From Candidatus Chlorohelix allophototropha (GTDB lineage Bacteria > Chloroflexota > Chloroflexia > Chloroheliales > Chloroheliaceae): a stretch of DNA of 64,000 bases. How positions within the stretch are numbered: the first letter of the stretch is position 1; each line of letters begins with the position of its first letter. Where the stretch lies: positions 186,001 through 250,000 of the forward strand of contig NZ_CP128401.1 in the NCBI RefSeq assembly GCF_030389965.1, given 5' to 3'. The notes beneath the pieces are model-generated. The model was given only the letters and a program-made list of their open reading frames with translations. It made no database searches and was not told where the DNA came from. Shown here piece after piece: positions 27,263 through 36,000 of this stretch. The position numbers and the translations under genes are program-made.

Positions 27263-27690
27263 GCGATGAATTATGAATTTGGAAGCAAGTGATTTGAGGA
27301 AGCGCACTAAAGCTTTCGCGCTCAGAATCATCAAATTATATACTACGCTACCTAAATCGGTAGAAGCGCAGGTTATTGGCAAACAGTTGCTTCGTTCTGG
27401 CACATCGGTGGGAGCGCACTATGCGGAAGCATATCGAAGTCGTTCAGATGCTGAATTCATTAGTAAGCTCGAAGGTGGCTTACAGGAGTTAGAAGAAACA
27501 ATTTACTGGGTTGAATTGTTAGTAGAAGCTGAAATTATCCCTGAAAATAGATTAAGCGAATTGTTATCAGAAGCTAATCAGCTAATCTCAATCTTTGTTG
27601 CCAGCGTCAAAACAGTAAAGGATAAACACAGGAAATGACAGTAGTGAGAAATCCTGCTTTACTCATAATTCATAATTCATCTTTCATCAT
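27244..27690 (+). mobile_element. IVS-like cassette: S23-type gene between inverted repeats
   Basis: The left repeat (27244-27278) has GATGAAGGATGAGCGATGAAT-type sequence and ends in GATGAATTATGAAT. The right repeat (27662-27690) carries its reverse complement (ATTCATAATTCATC, then tttcatcat). Between them lies only the four-helix-bundle gene, whose ATG is inside the left repeat. The same repeat family occurs three times inside the next gene. The layout recalls the intervening sequences of bacterial 23S rRNA, which also hold an S23-type gene between complementary arms. Mobility is inferred. Confidence 0.55.
27273..27638 (+). CDS. S23-type four-helix-bundle protein (23S rRNA intervening-sequence protein family)
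   Basis: 121 residues matching the TIGR02436/S23 pattern: DLRKRTKAFALRIIKLYTTLPK, then the family hallmark LLRSGTSVGAHYAEAYRSRSDAEFISKL, and LEELEETIYWVELL-like helices. Relatives are encoded in 23S rRNA intervening sequences and include the Avd accessory protein of diversity-generating retroelements; they form nucleic-acid-binding pentamers. No reverse transcriptase or template/variable repeat is seen nearby, so an Avd role is not supported. The gene begins 11 nt after the SNF2 stop and is framed by inverted repeats, which marks it as a cassette inserted in the operon rather than a core defence component. Confidence 0.9.
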   Translation: MNLEASDLRKRTKAFALRIIKLYTTLPKSVEAQVIGKQLLRSGTSVGAHYAEAYRSRSDAEFISKLEGGLQELEETIYWVELLVEAEIIPENRLSELLSEANQLISIFVASVKTVKDKHRK

Positions 27691-27708
27691 TACAACAGGT
27701 TGGAATAT

Positions 27709-30700
27709 ATGAGTTTCAGTTGTGTCACATCCGAAGGAAATTTGATACCCGCCGATCTGCTGGAGCAGATTGCGACGGGGGAGGCGAAGGCGCAGCTACC
27801 CGCCGATTTTGGGCTGGATAAGAGCCGCCGCCTCACCGATGAGATTGCCACCGCTTGGGGGGATGCCCGCGCTTATTGGGAGGCTTTCCGGCGACGCTTG
27901 CTGCGCTTGAAAGAGCAAGACCCCGGCACCAGCGATACGCGCCAATATTGGGTCACGCCTCTTTTGGAGTCGCTGGGCTATACCGTGACGTTTATGCCCA
28001 CTGCCAGCGTGGTAAACAACCACACTTACGCTATTTCCCACCGCGCCGGGAAGGACGAGAATTTCCCGCCCATCCATATTGAAGGCTTCCGCCGTTCGTT
28101 AGACCAACGCCCTGAATCGGGCAGACCGCGCCTGTCGCCTCACGCTCTGATGCAGGAATACCTGAACAATACCGAGCATCTGTGGGGGATTGTTACCAAC
28201 GGGCGACAACTGCGACTGCTGCGCGATTCTTCCCGTACCACTCGTCTGACCTTTGTGGAGTTTGATTTACAGGCGATGCTGGAGGGGGAGAAGTTCAGCG
28301 AGTTTGCTTTGTTTTATCGGCTGTTGCACCGCACCCGCTTGCCCGAAGGGATGGACGATGCCCCGAAATGCTTGTTGGAACAGTATCATCAGCAAGCGTT
28401 GGAGGCGGGCGGTAGAGTGCGCGAGGGTTTGCGGGATGGCGTAGAAACGGCGTTGCGGGAGTTGGGGAATGGCTTCCTGCGTCACTCCGCTAATTCTGCC
28501 CTGCGCGAGGCGGTGGCAAGCGGCAAATTGTCTGCCCTTGATTATTATCGTGAGCTTTTGCGGCTGGTCTATCGCTTGTTGTTCCTGATGGTGGCTGAGG
28601 AAAGAAAGCTCATCGGCGGCTCTGAGCAGAGCTTGAAACTCTACATGGCGCATTACAGCGTGGCACGTTTGCGGAAGTTGGTGGAGCAATCGAGTGTGGG
28701 CAGAGGGCGTTACGGCGATTTGTGGCTAGGCTTGCTCACTACTTTCCGGCTGTTGCAGGATGAGCAGGGCGCGGGGGCGTTGGGAATTACTGCGCTGGAC
28801 GGCGATTTGTTTGGAGCGGAAGCCTCCCCCCATCTGGAGAATACGCAACTACTGAACGAGCAGTTGGTGAAAGCCGTTCGCGCCCTTTCGCTCTACCGCG
28901 ATTCGCAGACCAAGGCTTTGCGCCGGGTGAATTATAGCGCGTTGGATGTGGAGGAATTGGGCAGCGTTTATGAGAGTCTGCTGGATTTCCGCCCGGTCAT
29001 TGGGAATTATGAACTAGGAATTATGAATGATGAACGGGGAAAGGGGAGCGATGAAAAATCAGCCTCCGTAAAGCATAATTCATCGCTCATAATTCAGCGT
29101 TTTTCGTTTGATTTGGTGACGGGGACTGAGCGCAAGACCACCGGCTCATATTACACTCGTCCGGAACTGGTGCACGAGTTAATCAAGAGCGCGTTAGAGC
29201 CGGTGCTGGAAGAGCGGTTGAAGTCGGCGGGGGCAGACCGAGCTAAGCGTGAGCAGGCGATTCTGGACATTACGGTGTGCGACCCGGCGTGCGGGTCTGG
29301 TCACTTTTTGCTGGCGGCGGCGCGGCGGTTGGGGCGAGAACTGGCGCAGGTACGTTCCGGCGAAGACCAGCCCAACCCGGAGCAGTTCCGGCGAGCGGTG
29401 CGCGATACCATCACCCGTTGTGTGTATGGGGTGGACTTGAACCCGCTGGCGGTGGATTTGTGCAAGCTGGCGTTGTGGCTGGAAGGGCATAACAGCGGGA
29501 TGCCGCTATCGTTTTTGGATAGCCATATTCGTTGCGGCAATAGTCTGGTGGGGGCGAGCGATGCGCTGGTGAAGCAGGGCATCCCGGACGAAGCCTATAC
29601 GGCGGTGACGGGCGACAATAAGGCGGTGGCAAGCGCGTTCAAGAAGCGCAACAAGCAGGAGCGCGAACTTTACCTGAAGCATGAGATGGTGCAGTCGAGT
29701 CTGTTCGAGCGCAGCAAAGAAACTGGCACGCTGGACACGCTGGCGGGTTTTGCTTTGCGGTTGGAGAAAATGCCGGACGAAGCGGTGGCACAGGTACGCG
29801 CCAAGAAAGAGGAATACGAGCGGCTACACGGTAAAGGTACGCAGTGGTGGGACAAGTTGACCACCTACAACCTGTGGACGGCGGCTTTCTTTACCAAGCT
29901 GGAAAAGAGCGATGACCTGCGTATTCCCACTACCAACGATATTTTCCAGCCGAGTACGCGGCACGGACTGGCGATACAGGGGGCATACGGACTGGCGCAG
30001 GAGTTGCGCTTTTTCCACTGGGAACTGGAGTTTCCTCACATTTTTGCCCAAAGGGTCAACGATGAGCGAGGAAGGGGAAGGGGGAACGATGAACGAGGAA
30101 TTATGAATGATGAACGGGGAAACCAGAATTCATCCTTCCGAAGCGGTTTTGATGTGGTGCTGGGCAACCCTCCATGGGAGCGCATCAAGCTACAGGAGCA
30201 GGAACACTGGGTAGATGACCCCTATATCAGCAAAGCCGCCAACAAAGCCGAGCGCGAGAAGCGTATTAAGGAATACCGCGAAAGTCCTGACAAGTTAAAA
30301 ATAGCGCGTGTGGCAAAATTCGATGCCGCTAAATACCAAGCAGAAGCAGAGAGCCGTTTTATTCGCGCATCATGCCGCTTCCCACTAACGGCGGTGGGGG
30401 ATGTGAACACTTACGCCCTGTTTGCCGAACAAGCACGTAACTTGTTGCACCCATATGGACGCGCCGGAGTGATTGTGCCAACTGGAATCGCCACCGATGA
30501 TACCACCAAAGCTTTCTTTGGCGATTTAATTGAGAAACAAAGCCTTGCCCGAATTATTGGTTTTGAGAATGAGGCATTCATTTTTTCAGATGTACATCAT
30601 GCTTTCAAGTTTTGTGCTTTTACGATTAGCGGCTCTACTTCAAAAATTGAATCAACCGATTTTGCATTTTTAATTCGATATTTTGAAGAAATAGAAGAGC

Positions 30701-31908
30701 CAATCCGACATTTTATCCTGTCTAAAAAAGAAATAGAGAAGATAAATCCAAATACTAAAACCTGCCCGATATTCCGAACAAAAGTGGATGCTGAACTAAC
30801 CAAAAAAATCTATTCACGAGTTCCGGTGCTTATTAATGAACGAACTGGCGAAAACGCATGGGGCGTTTCATTTTTGCGAATGTTGGATATGTCCAACGAT
30901 AGCCATTTATTCCACAGTATGCCGGGGGTGGGGTTATTGCCATTATATGAAGCCAAGTTACTGCACCAGTTTACCCATCGTTGGGGAACATATGATGGCA
31001 TAAGCGAAGAGGAATTACGCAAAGGTTTAGTACGCAACTTCTCTTCTGAGGAGTTGCAAAACCCGGATTGTGTAATAACTCCTCGTTATTGGGTTGCTAA
31101 AAAAGAGGTTGAAACTCGCCTGAAAGATAAATGGAAAAAAGAATGGTTATTGGGATTTAGAGATGTTACAAGTAGCGTTGTAGAGCGCACTGCAATTTTC
31201 AGTTTTCTACCTAAGGTAGGTGTAGGTCACACTATGCCAATAGTATTTATTGGTGAGAAAACGGAAATTGTTAAGATTTGTTGTTTCTTATCTACTATAA
31301 ATAGCATTTCTCTTGATTATATAACCCGACAAAAGGTTGGTGGTATTCATTTAACATATGGCTACTTAAACCAACTCGCTGTCCTTCCACCTTCAGCCTT
31401 CAGCCCGGCGGATGTAGTTTTCATCAGCGAGCGGGTGCTGGAACTGGTCTATACCGCGTGGGACATGCAGCCTTTCGCCGAGGATGTCTGGCAGGAACTG
31501 GACGCAGCCGGGCGGGAACGGGTGTTGAGAAGAAATGATGAATGCAGAATTATGAACGATGAACGGGGAAGGGGAAACGATGGGCGAGGAATTATGAATG
31601 ATGAACGGGAAACCCCAAATTCATCCTTCATCCCTCATAATTCATCGTTTCCCCTTCCTCCTTTCCTCTGGAATGAGGAACGTCGCGCCCATATTCGTGC
31701 CGAACTGGATGCACGTATCGCTCGTCTGTACGGACTCACCCGCGACGAGTTGCGCTACATTCTCGACCCGCAGGACGTGTACGGGGCAGACTTCCCCGGT
31801 GAAACTTTCCGCGTCCTCAAGGAGAAGGAAATCAAGCTATACGGCGAATACCGCACCCGCCGCCTCGTGCTGGAGAAATGGGACGGGGAAGAACAGGGCA
31901 AAGCCTAA
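27709..31908 (+). CDS. N6-adenine DNA methylase, PglX/DrmMI-like (Eco57I-type), with three in-frame repeat insertions
   Basis: 1399 residues from the ATG at 27709 (GGTTGG upstream; TTG 27700 is the alternative). Domains: a helical N-terminal part, GSYYTRPELV, SAM-binding motif I DPACGSGHFLL at 525-535, catalytic motif IV NPPW at 820-823, then a target-recognition region and C-terminal helices. The motifs identify an adenine-N6 methylase of the BREX PglX / DISARM DrmMI / Eco57I group. It probably marks host DNA. Three segments rich in 'IMNDERG...HNSSF' (DNA 29003-29096, 30056-30140 and 31531-31668) interrupt otherwise conserved regions. Each keeps the frame and is repeat-derived. Apart from them the sequence is intact, so the protein may still be active. 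Confidence 0.88.
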   Translation: MSFSCVTSEGNLIPADLLEQIATGEAKAQLPADFGLDKSRRLTDEIATAWGDARAYWEAFRRRLLRLKEQDPGTSDTRQYWVTPLLESLGYTVTFMPTASVVNNHTYAISHRAGKDENFPPIHIEGFRRSLDQRPESGRPRLSPHALMQEYLNNTEHLWGIVTNGRQLRLLRDSSRTTRLTFVEFDLQAMLEGEKFSEFALFYRLLHRTRLPEGMDDAPKCLLEQYHQQALEAGGRVREGLRDGVETALRELGNGFLRHSANSALREAVASGKLSALDYYRELLRLVYRLLFLMVAEERKLIGGSEQSLKLYMAHYSVARLRKLVEQSSVGRGRYGDLWLGLLTTFRLLQDEQGAGALGITALDGDLFGAEASPHLENTQLLNEQLVKAVRALSLYRDSQTKALRRVNYSALDVEELGSVYESLLDFRPVIGNYELGIMNDERGKGSDEKSASVKHNSSLIIQRFSFDLVTGTERKTTGSYYTRPELVHELIKSALEPVLEERLKSAGADRAKREQAILDITVCDPACGSGHFLLAAARRLGRELAQVRSGEDQPNPEQFRRAVRDTITRCVYGVDLNPLAVDLCKLALWLEGHNSGMPLSFLDSHIRCGNSLVGASDALVKQGIPDEAYTAVTGDNKAVASAFKKRNKQERELYLKHEMVQSSLFERSKETGTLDTLAGFALRLEKMPDEAVAQVRAKKEEYERLHGKGTQWWDKLTTYNLWTAAFFTKLEKSDDLRIPTTNDIFQPSTRHGLAIQGAYGLAQELRFFHWELEFPHIFAQRVNDERGRGRGNDERGIMNDERGNQNSSFRSGFDVVLGNPPWERIKLQEQEHWVDDPYISKAANKAEREKRIKEYRESPDKLKIARVAKFDAAKYQAEAESRFIRASCRFPLTAVGDVNTYALFAEQARNLLHPYGRAGVIVPTGIATDDTTKAFFGDLIEKQSLARIIGFENEAFIFSDVHHAFKFCAFTISGSTSKIESTDFAFLIRYFEEIEEPIRHFILSKKEIEKINPNTKTCPIFRTKVDAELTKKIYSRVPVLINERTGENAWGVSFLRMLDMSNDSHLFHSMPGVGLLPLYEAKLLHQFTHRWGTYDGISEEELRKGLVRNFSSEELQNPDCVITPRYWVAKKEVETRLKDKWKKEWLLGFRDVTSSVVERTAIFSFLPKVGVGHTMPIVFIGEKTEIVKICCFLSTINSISLDYITRQKVGGIHLTYGYLNQLAVLPPSAFSPADVVFISERVLELVYTAWDMQPFAEDVWQELDAAGRERVLRRNDECRIMNDERGRGNDGRGIMNDERETPNSSFIPHNSSFPLPPFLWNEERRAHIRAELDARIARLYGLTRDELRYILDPQDVYGADFPGETFRVLKEKEIKLYGEYRTRRLVLEKWDGEEQGKA
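29003..29096. repeat. In-frame palindromic repeat insertion 1 in the methylase gene
   Basis: GAATTATGAAC...GAATTATGAATGATGAA on the left is answered by CATAATTCATCGCTCATAATTC on the right. It encodes about 31 residues between LLDFRPVI and RFSFDLVTGTERKTTGSYY, a junction that is normally continuous in this family. Confidence 0.75.
30056..30140. repeat. In-frame palindromic repeat insertion 2 in the methylase gene
   Basis: Contains GATGAGCGAGGAAGGGG, GATGAACGAGGAATTATGA and ATGATGAACGGGG, with a short CAGAATTCATCCTTC right arm. It inserts about 28 residues (NDERG-type) between FPHIFAQ and GFDVVLGNPPW, immediately before the catalytic motif. Confidence 0.7.
31531..31668. repeat. In-frame palindromic repeat insertion 3 in the methylase gene
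   Basis: The largest copy. GGGGAAACGATG and GAATTATGAATGATGAA on the left are mirrored by TTCATCC-type repeats and CTCATAATTCATCGTTTCCCC on the right. It forms a hairpin and encodes about 46 residues (NDERG / HNSSF) within the C-terminal part. Confidence 0.75.
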
Positions 31909-31962
31909 CAATATCTTACATCATTAAATATATTCTTATTCTGACTTTAGAGGGGTTGACGC

Positions 31963-34900
31963 ATGATTCCTGCCTTATCAAGAAATGAAATATTAGCTGC
32001 AATGTCCCGATTTGATGAGAAACTGAGAAACAACAAAGATTGGAGAAGAGCTGAAAATAATAATAAGTGGTTTATTGAGCATGTTGCTCTTCTATATCCT
32101 GTAAGACCTATAATTAATATGGCTAAGGGAGTTGATATATATACATTTATCGACGAGGATGAGGCTATTGAGTATCTTCATGGTAAAGGGTTTACCGTGT
32201 TGCAGAACGCAAGTGAGAAAACTCAGGATAGTACGTGGCTATTCCAGTCTAACCCGGATATTTATGACCTCGTTGGTGCTTTGAAAAAGCTAACCGAAAT
32301 GACATGGGTAGTTCGCCAGTACGCCGGTAGTATCTATAGCGGGGACACGGTATATTTATGGGAGTCAGGCACAAACGCAGGGGTAGTGGCAATTGCTACA
32401 GTTATTTCCTCGCCCCAAGAAATGGAACAAGATGAATTAGAAGAATCATTTTACAAAGATATTTCAGGTTTTGAGGGAAAACAACTGCGCGTCCGCTTAC
32501 ATATCGAGAAAATATTGCCGGAACGTATTAAAAAAAGCGCACTACAAGCTGACCCAATTCTCAAGGGTTTTTACTTTCTAAAATTCCCACAAGGCACGAA
32601 TTTCAAATTGACACCGAAGCAGGCGGCTGCGCTTAAAGCGTTGGTCTCGTCAACTCCTGTAACTGAGGAATACACTTCAGGGAAAAGCTTGATTGAGCGA
32701 TTGGCGAACGCCTCCAGAGCGACTGAGGAGACTAAAGTCGAACCGGAAGCGTCACAGGCAAAGCCCGTTGGAGAAGCTGATTTGATAGAGCAACTAAAAG
32801 CAACCTTTGAAGAATTTCGCGCTGACCCCTTAACCAGCCTACGCATCAAGGTACGTCGCAAACGGGCTGCTCAACTGCGCCAAGCTTTGGCAACTTCGGG
32901 TAGAGTGGATGTTATTAATTTCTTTAACCACGAGGTATGGGTATTCGAGGATGATACCCGTCTGGGAGATGTATCAATCAAGGGGACAATTTTCGGGAAT
33001 AAAGCGCTTGAGCCTGCCCGAATAGCCGAACTTGAAGAAGCGCTTGAGAGCGACAAATTGACGCTAAGGGGCAATTACATCTGGGGTTCAGGGGCGCGTG
33101 TTTATGGTTCAACCATGGTAAGGCAAGAAGATGGAACTGACTCTCGCGCTGAGAATATCGGGCAAGCCTTACGAATACTCCTCTCAACCGGAGCGCTCAC
33201 ACCACTGGAAAAAGCCGAAGGCATCCTGAAAATTAAGGGTTTTGGTCAGAATATAACCACAGGCTTGTTGATGGTTTTTTACCCTGATGAATTTGCGATC
33301 TATAACACCATTTCTCAGGAAACCATGCGCCTGTTGGGATACCGCACCAATACCCTGCCGATTTTTCAAGAAGAATCGCGCAAACTAAAACAGCTATTAG
33401 GGGCAGAGGATTTTCTGGAACAGGATTGGTTCTTGTACTGTTTAACCCATGAGCTGGATGGAGAGATTGAAAGTCTGAAGGAGTTGCGCCAGCTACTAGA
33501 GGTTAACCCCGATGATGCGCTAGAGGAGGAAGATGATGACGGCGCAGTTTTATCTCTTCGAGAATGGCAACAAAGCATAGTAACTGGTCCGGCTTTTATA
33601 GAAAGGCTTGTAAAAGGTTTTCCGGAGTGGTTAACCACTACCTTTGGGGAAACCATCACACTTAAACCTCGCCCACGTCAGAGACTCAGCATACTTATAT
33701 CAGGACGAATACAGTTTATCCTTGCATTTAACAAAAAGAATGGCTTGTATGTGCAGATACACAAGCCAAGCTCAGAAATCCTAAATCTATTAAAACAAGA
33801 CTTGAGCAAACCGGAAACCTTAATGACCTTTGGAGATAATCCTGATATATACCGGTTTATCATCTATAATGCGAAAGATTATGAGCTACTACAGAAAATT
33901 ACCAGTTTGCTGGCTAATAATCGACTAGAGTTATGGCCGCCACAGCCTTTAGATGGTGCTGCTTTTGTGGTGATTCATGGTTCCGATTTTGAATCCCAAA
34001 AATACGGAGAAAGTTACACTTTTACAAAAAAAGCTGCCGGGGACTCGAAGGAACTAATCGAAGCCATCAAGAAAATAGAGCAAACGCCTGTTTACCTTAT
34101 TATATATCGACCTGGCCCTAAATACGCCTTTACTGCTTGGGCAAAGGTAAATAAGGTGAGCGAGGAACTGACTGAACAAACGGATGAGGTCGAATATAAA
34201 TTATCACTCCAGCAATTTGAATTTCCAGAGGCTTTGAATCTGCAAGATGCTGCAAATCCTTTGCGCAAACAGATTGAATGGCTTGGTGGCACTCTAGTAC
34301 AAGCTTTCAATTTTCATTCCATCCGCAAAATAAGTAATGAAGATTTCAGCAACATCATCAAGGCAGCGCGAGGAGAAAAAATAGCTATGAATGATGCTGC
34401 TTTTACAATTTTGAACGAGATGGAGAGCAAAACCAGTAGCCTCCGGGATATTCTGGATAAAGCCAAAGAGCGCGGTTTATTAGACAAGCAAGTGACTGCT
34501 ACAGAACTAGCCAGCGCACTTTTAAGAGACAACACCCGCTTCATAAAATTGGGTAGCGATAATTGGAAAATTCTTGAGGCACGGAGCATTGACTCGAAAC
34601 CGCCCGTACAGGTAGCCTTTGCCATCTACAAACTGGGAAACGGCGCGAAATTACAGGAATATTATCTTACCACCAGTAACTTCAAGCTGGGTTACCAACC
34701 CGACCCCGCCCTCACAATTGCACCGGGAGTTAGCCTGCTATTAGCCAGCCCTGACGGCTCTATTCTTCCCTTGCAAGCTAAAGTTACCGCTATAAATGCA
34801 GGGTCACTTGAGGTGGAAGCCCAAAAACATTTCAACCGGGCAGTATCTCAAGCAGAGGTAGCGCAAATAATCGGGCAACCGCTCGAACAACAATTGCTGG

Positions 34901-36000
34901 ATTTGACGCAAGCGAAATACGAGGAAATAGCGAGGCGCATGGGGAACAAGCGAATGGAAGAACCACTATTGTTGGATTATGTAGTTCGCTATATTACAAA
35001 TAGCGGCTACTACTTTGATAAAGAAACCATCTACAATTATCATATCTGCCTGAAAACCCGCCCCTTTGTGATATTGGCAGGCTTATCCGGCACAGGCAAA
35101 TCAAAGCTGGCACAACTCTACGCGCAAGCTCTGGGAAGTACGGTGGAGAATGGACGCTATCTGCGTTTGGCAGTTCGTCCTGGTTGGAATGATGACCGCT
35201 ATCTGCTAGGCTATCTAAATACGCTTACCGGAGAATATGAGACTGAACCGGCAGTGGATTTTCTATTGCAGGCGGCAGCAGACCCTACCAACCTTTACTT
35301 TATGTGCTTGGATGAAATGAACCTAGCGCATGTTGAGCATTATTTCTCACAGTTCCTGAGCGCCCTCGAAGAGGATAAGCCTGAAAACCGCATTATCCCC
35401 TTGATCGGGAAAAGCGCATGGAAAAGGTTGGTAGCCCAACATGGTCACGACAAGTTGGCTGTGTCACAGCAAGTCTCTATTCCGGCTAACCTGCTCTTTA
35501 TCGGGACTATTAACGTGGACGAGACCACCCAAATGCTTAGTGACAAAGTGATAGACCGCGCTAACACCATAGAGTTCTTCGAGGTGGATCTGGATAAAAT
35601 ACCCGAGCCAAAGGCATTACCTGAGTTAGTTGACTTGTCTTCGGTAGGCTGGTCTAGCTACCAATCCCGTCAACTCGACAAAACTTACCACGACCAGATA
35701 ATTGAGATTGGTAAAATTCTGAATAAAGCTGATTTAGGTCTGGGCTACCGGGTGTTAAAAGATATTGAGCTATATCTGTCTAATAGCAAAGGCTTGCTGG
35801 GCGCTAAAGTAGCTTTTGATTTGCAGATGAAGCAACGCATCCTACCCCGCGTTCGAGGCAGCGATACCGAAACCACCCGCAAATTACTGGAAGAGTTGAT
35901 CAATTTCACAAAACAGCAGCAACTTCCGCGCTCCCAAAAACGCTTGGAAGAGATGCAAAGAAGGTTGAAACGAGATGGCTATACCGGCTTCTGGCGCTAA
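31963..36000 (+). CDS. McrB-like AAA+ NTPase with an N-terminal EVE domain
   Basis: 1345 residues; ATG at 31963 follows AGAGGGG. An EVE/PUA-like module at about 95-215 (WVVRQYAGSIYSGDTVYLWE, then VRLHIEKILPERIKKS and LKGFYFLKFPQGTNFKL) suggests binding of flipped, modified cytosine. A middle region carries helix-hairpin-helix-like LKIKGFGQNITTGLLMVF. The C-terminal AAA+ part is classic McrB: Walker A GLSGTGKS at 1040-1047, Walker B CLDEMNLAHVEHYFSQFL, and FIGTINVDETTQMLSDKVIDRA with the arginine finger. McrB-type rings drive a partner McrC nuclease after recognising modified DNA. The next gene overlaps it by 26 nt and is that partner. If the EVE domain reads modified cytosine, self N6-adenine marks would be ignored. 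Confidence 0.88.
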   Translation: MIPALSRNEILAAMSRFDEKLRNNKDWRRAENNNKWFIEHVALLYPVRPIINMAKGVDIYTFIDEDEAIEYLHGKGFTVLQNASEKTQDSTWLFQSNPDIYDLVGALKKLTEMTWVVRQYAGSIYSGDTVYLWESGTNAGVVAIATVISSPQEMEQDELEESFYKDISGFEGKQLRVRLHIEKILPERIKKSALQADPILKGFYFLKFPQGTNFKLTPKQAAALKALVSSTPVTEEYTSGKSLIERLANASRATEETKVEPEASQAKPVGEADLIEQLKATFEEFRADPLTSLRIKVRRKRAAQLRQALATSGRVDVINFFNHEVWVFEDDTRLGDVSIKGTIFGNKALEPARIAELEEALESDKLTLRGNYIWGSGARVYGSTMVRQEDGTDSRAENIGQALRILLSTGALTPLEKAEGILKIKGFGQNITTGLLMVFYPDEFAIYNTISQETMRLLGYRTNTLPIFQEESRKLKQLLGAEDFLEQDWFLYCLTHELDGEIESLKELRQLLEVNPDDALEEEDDDGAVLSLREWQQSIVTGPAFIERLVKGFPEWLTTTFGETITLKPRPRQRLSILISGRIQFILAFNKKNGLYVQIHKPSSEILNLLKQDLSKPETLMTFGDNPDIYRFIIYNAKDYELLQKITSLLANNRLELWPPQPLDGAAFVVIHGSDFESQKYGESYTFTKKAAGDSKELIEAIKKIEQTPVYLIIYRPGPKYAFTAWAKVNKVSEELTEQTDEVEYKLSLQQFEFPEALNLQDAANPLRKQIEWLGGTLVQAFNFHSIRKISNEDFSNIIKAARGEKIAMNDAAFTILNEMESKTSSLRDILDKAKERGLLDKQVTATELASALLRDNTRFIKLGSDNWKILEARSIDSKPPVQVAFAIYKLGNGAKLQEYYLTTSNFKLGYQPDPALTIAPGVSLLLASPDGSILPLQAKVTAINAGSLEVEAQKHFNRAVSQAEVAQIIGQPLEQQLLDLTQAKYEEIARRMGNKRMEEPLLLDYVVRYITNSGYYFDKETIYNYHICLKTRPFVILAGLSGTGKSKLAQLYAQALGSTVENGRYLRLAVRPGWNDDRYLLGYLNTLTGEYETEPAVDFLLQAAADPTNLYFMCLDEMNLAHVEHYFSQFLSALEEDKPENRIIPLIGKSAWKRLVAQHGHDKLAVSQQVSIPANLLFIGTINVDETTQMLSDKVIDRANTIEFFEVDLDKIPEPKALPELVDLSSVGWSSYQSRQLDKTYHDQIIEIGKILNKADLGLGYRVLKDIELYLSNSKGLLGAKVAFDLQMKQRILPRVRGSDTETTRKLLEELINFTKQQQLPRSQKRLEEMQRRLKRDGYTGFWR

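Noticed and set aside
27273-27638. S23-type gene as an Avd protein of a diversity-generating retroelement
   Set aside because: No reverse transcriptase and no template/variable repeat pair are present nearby.
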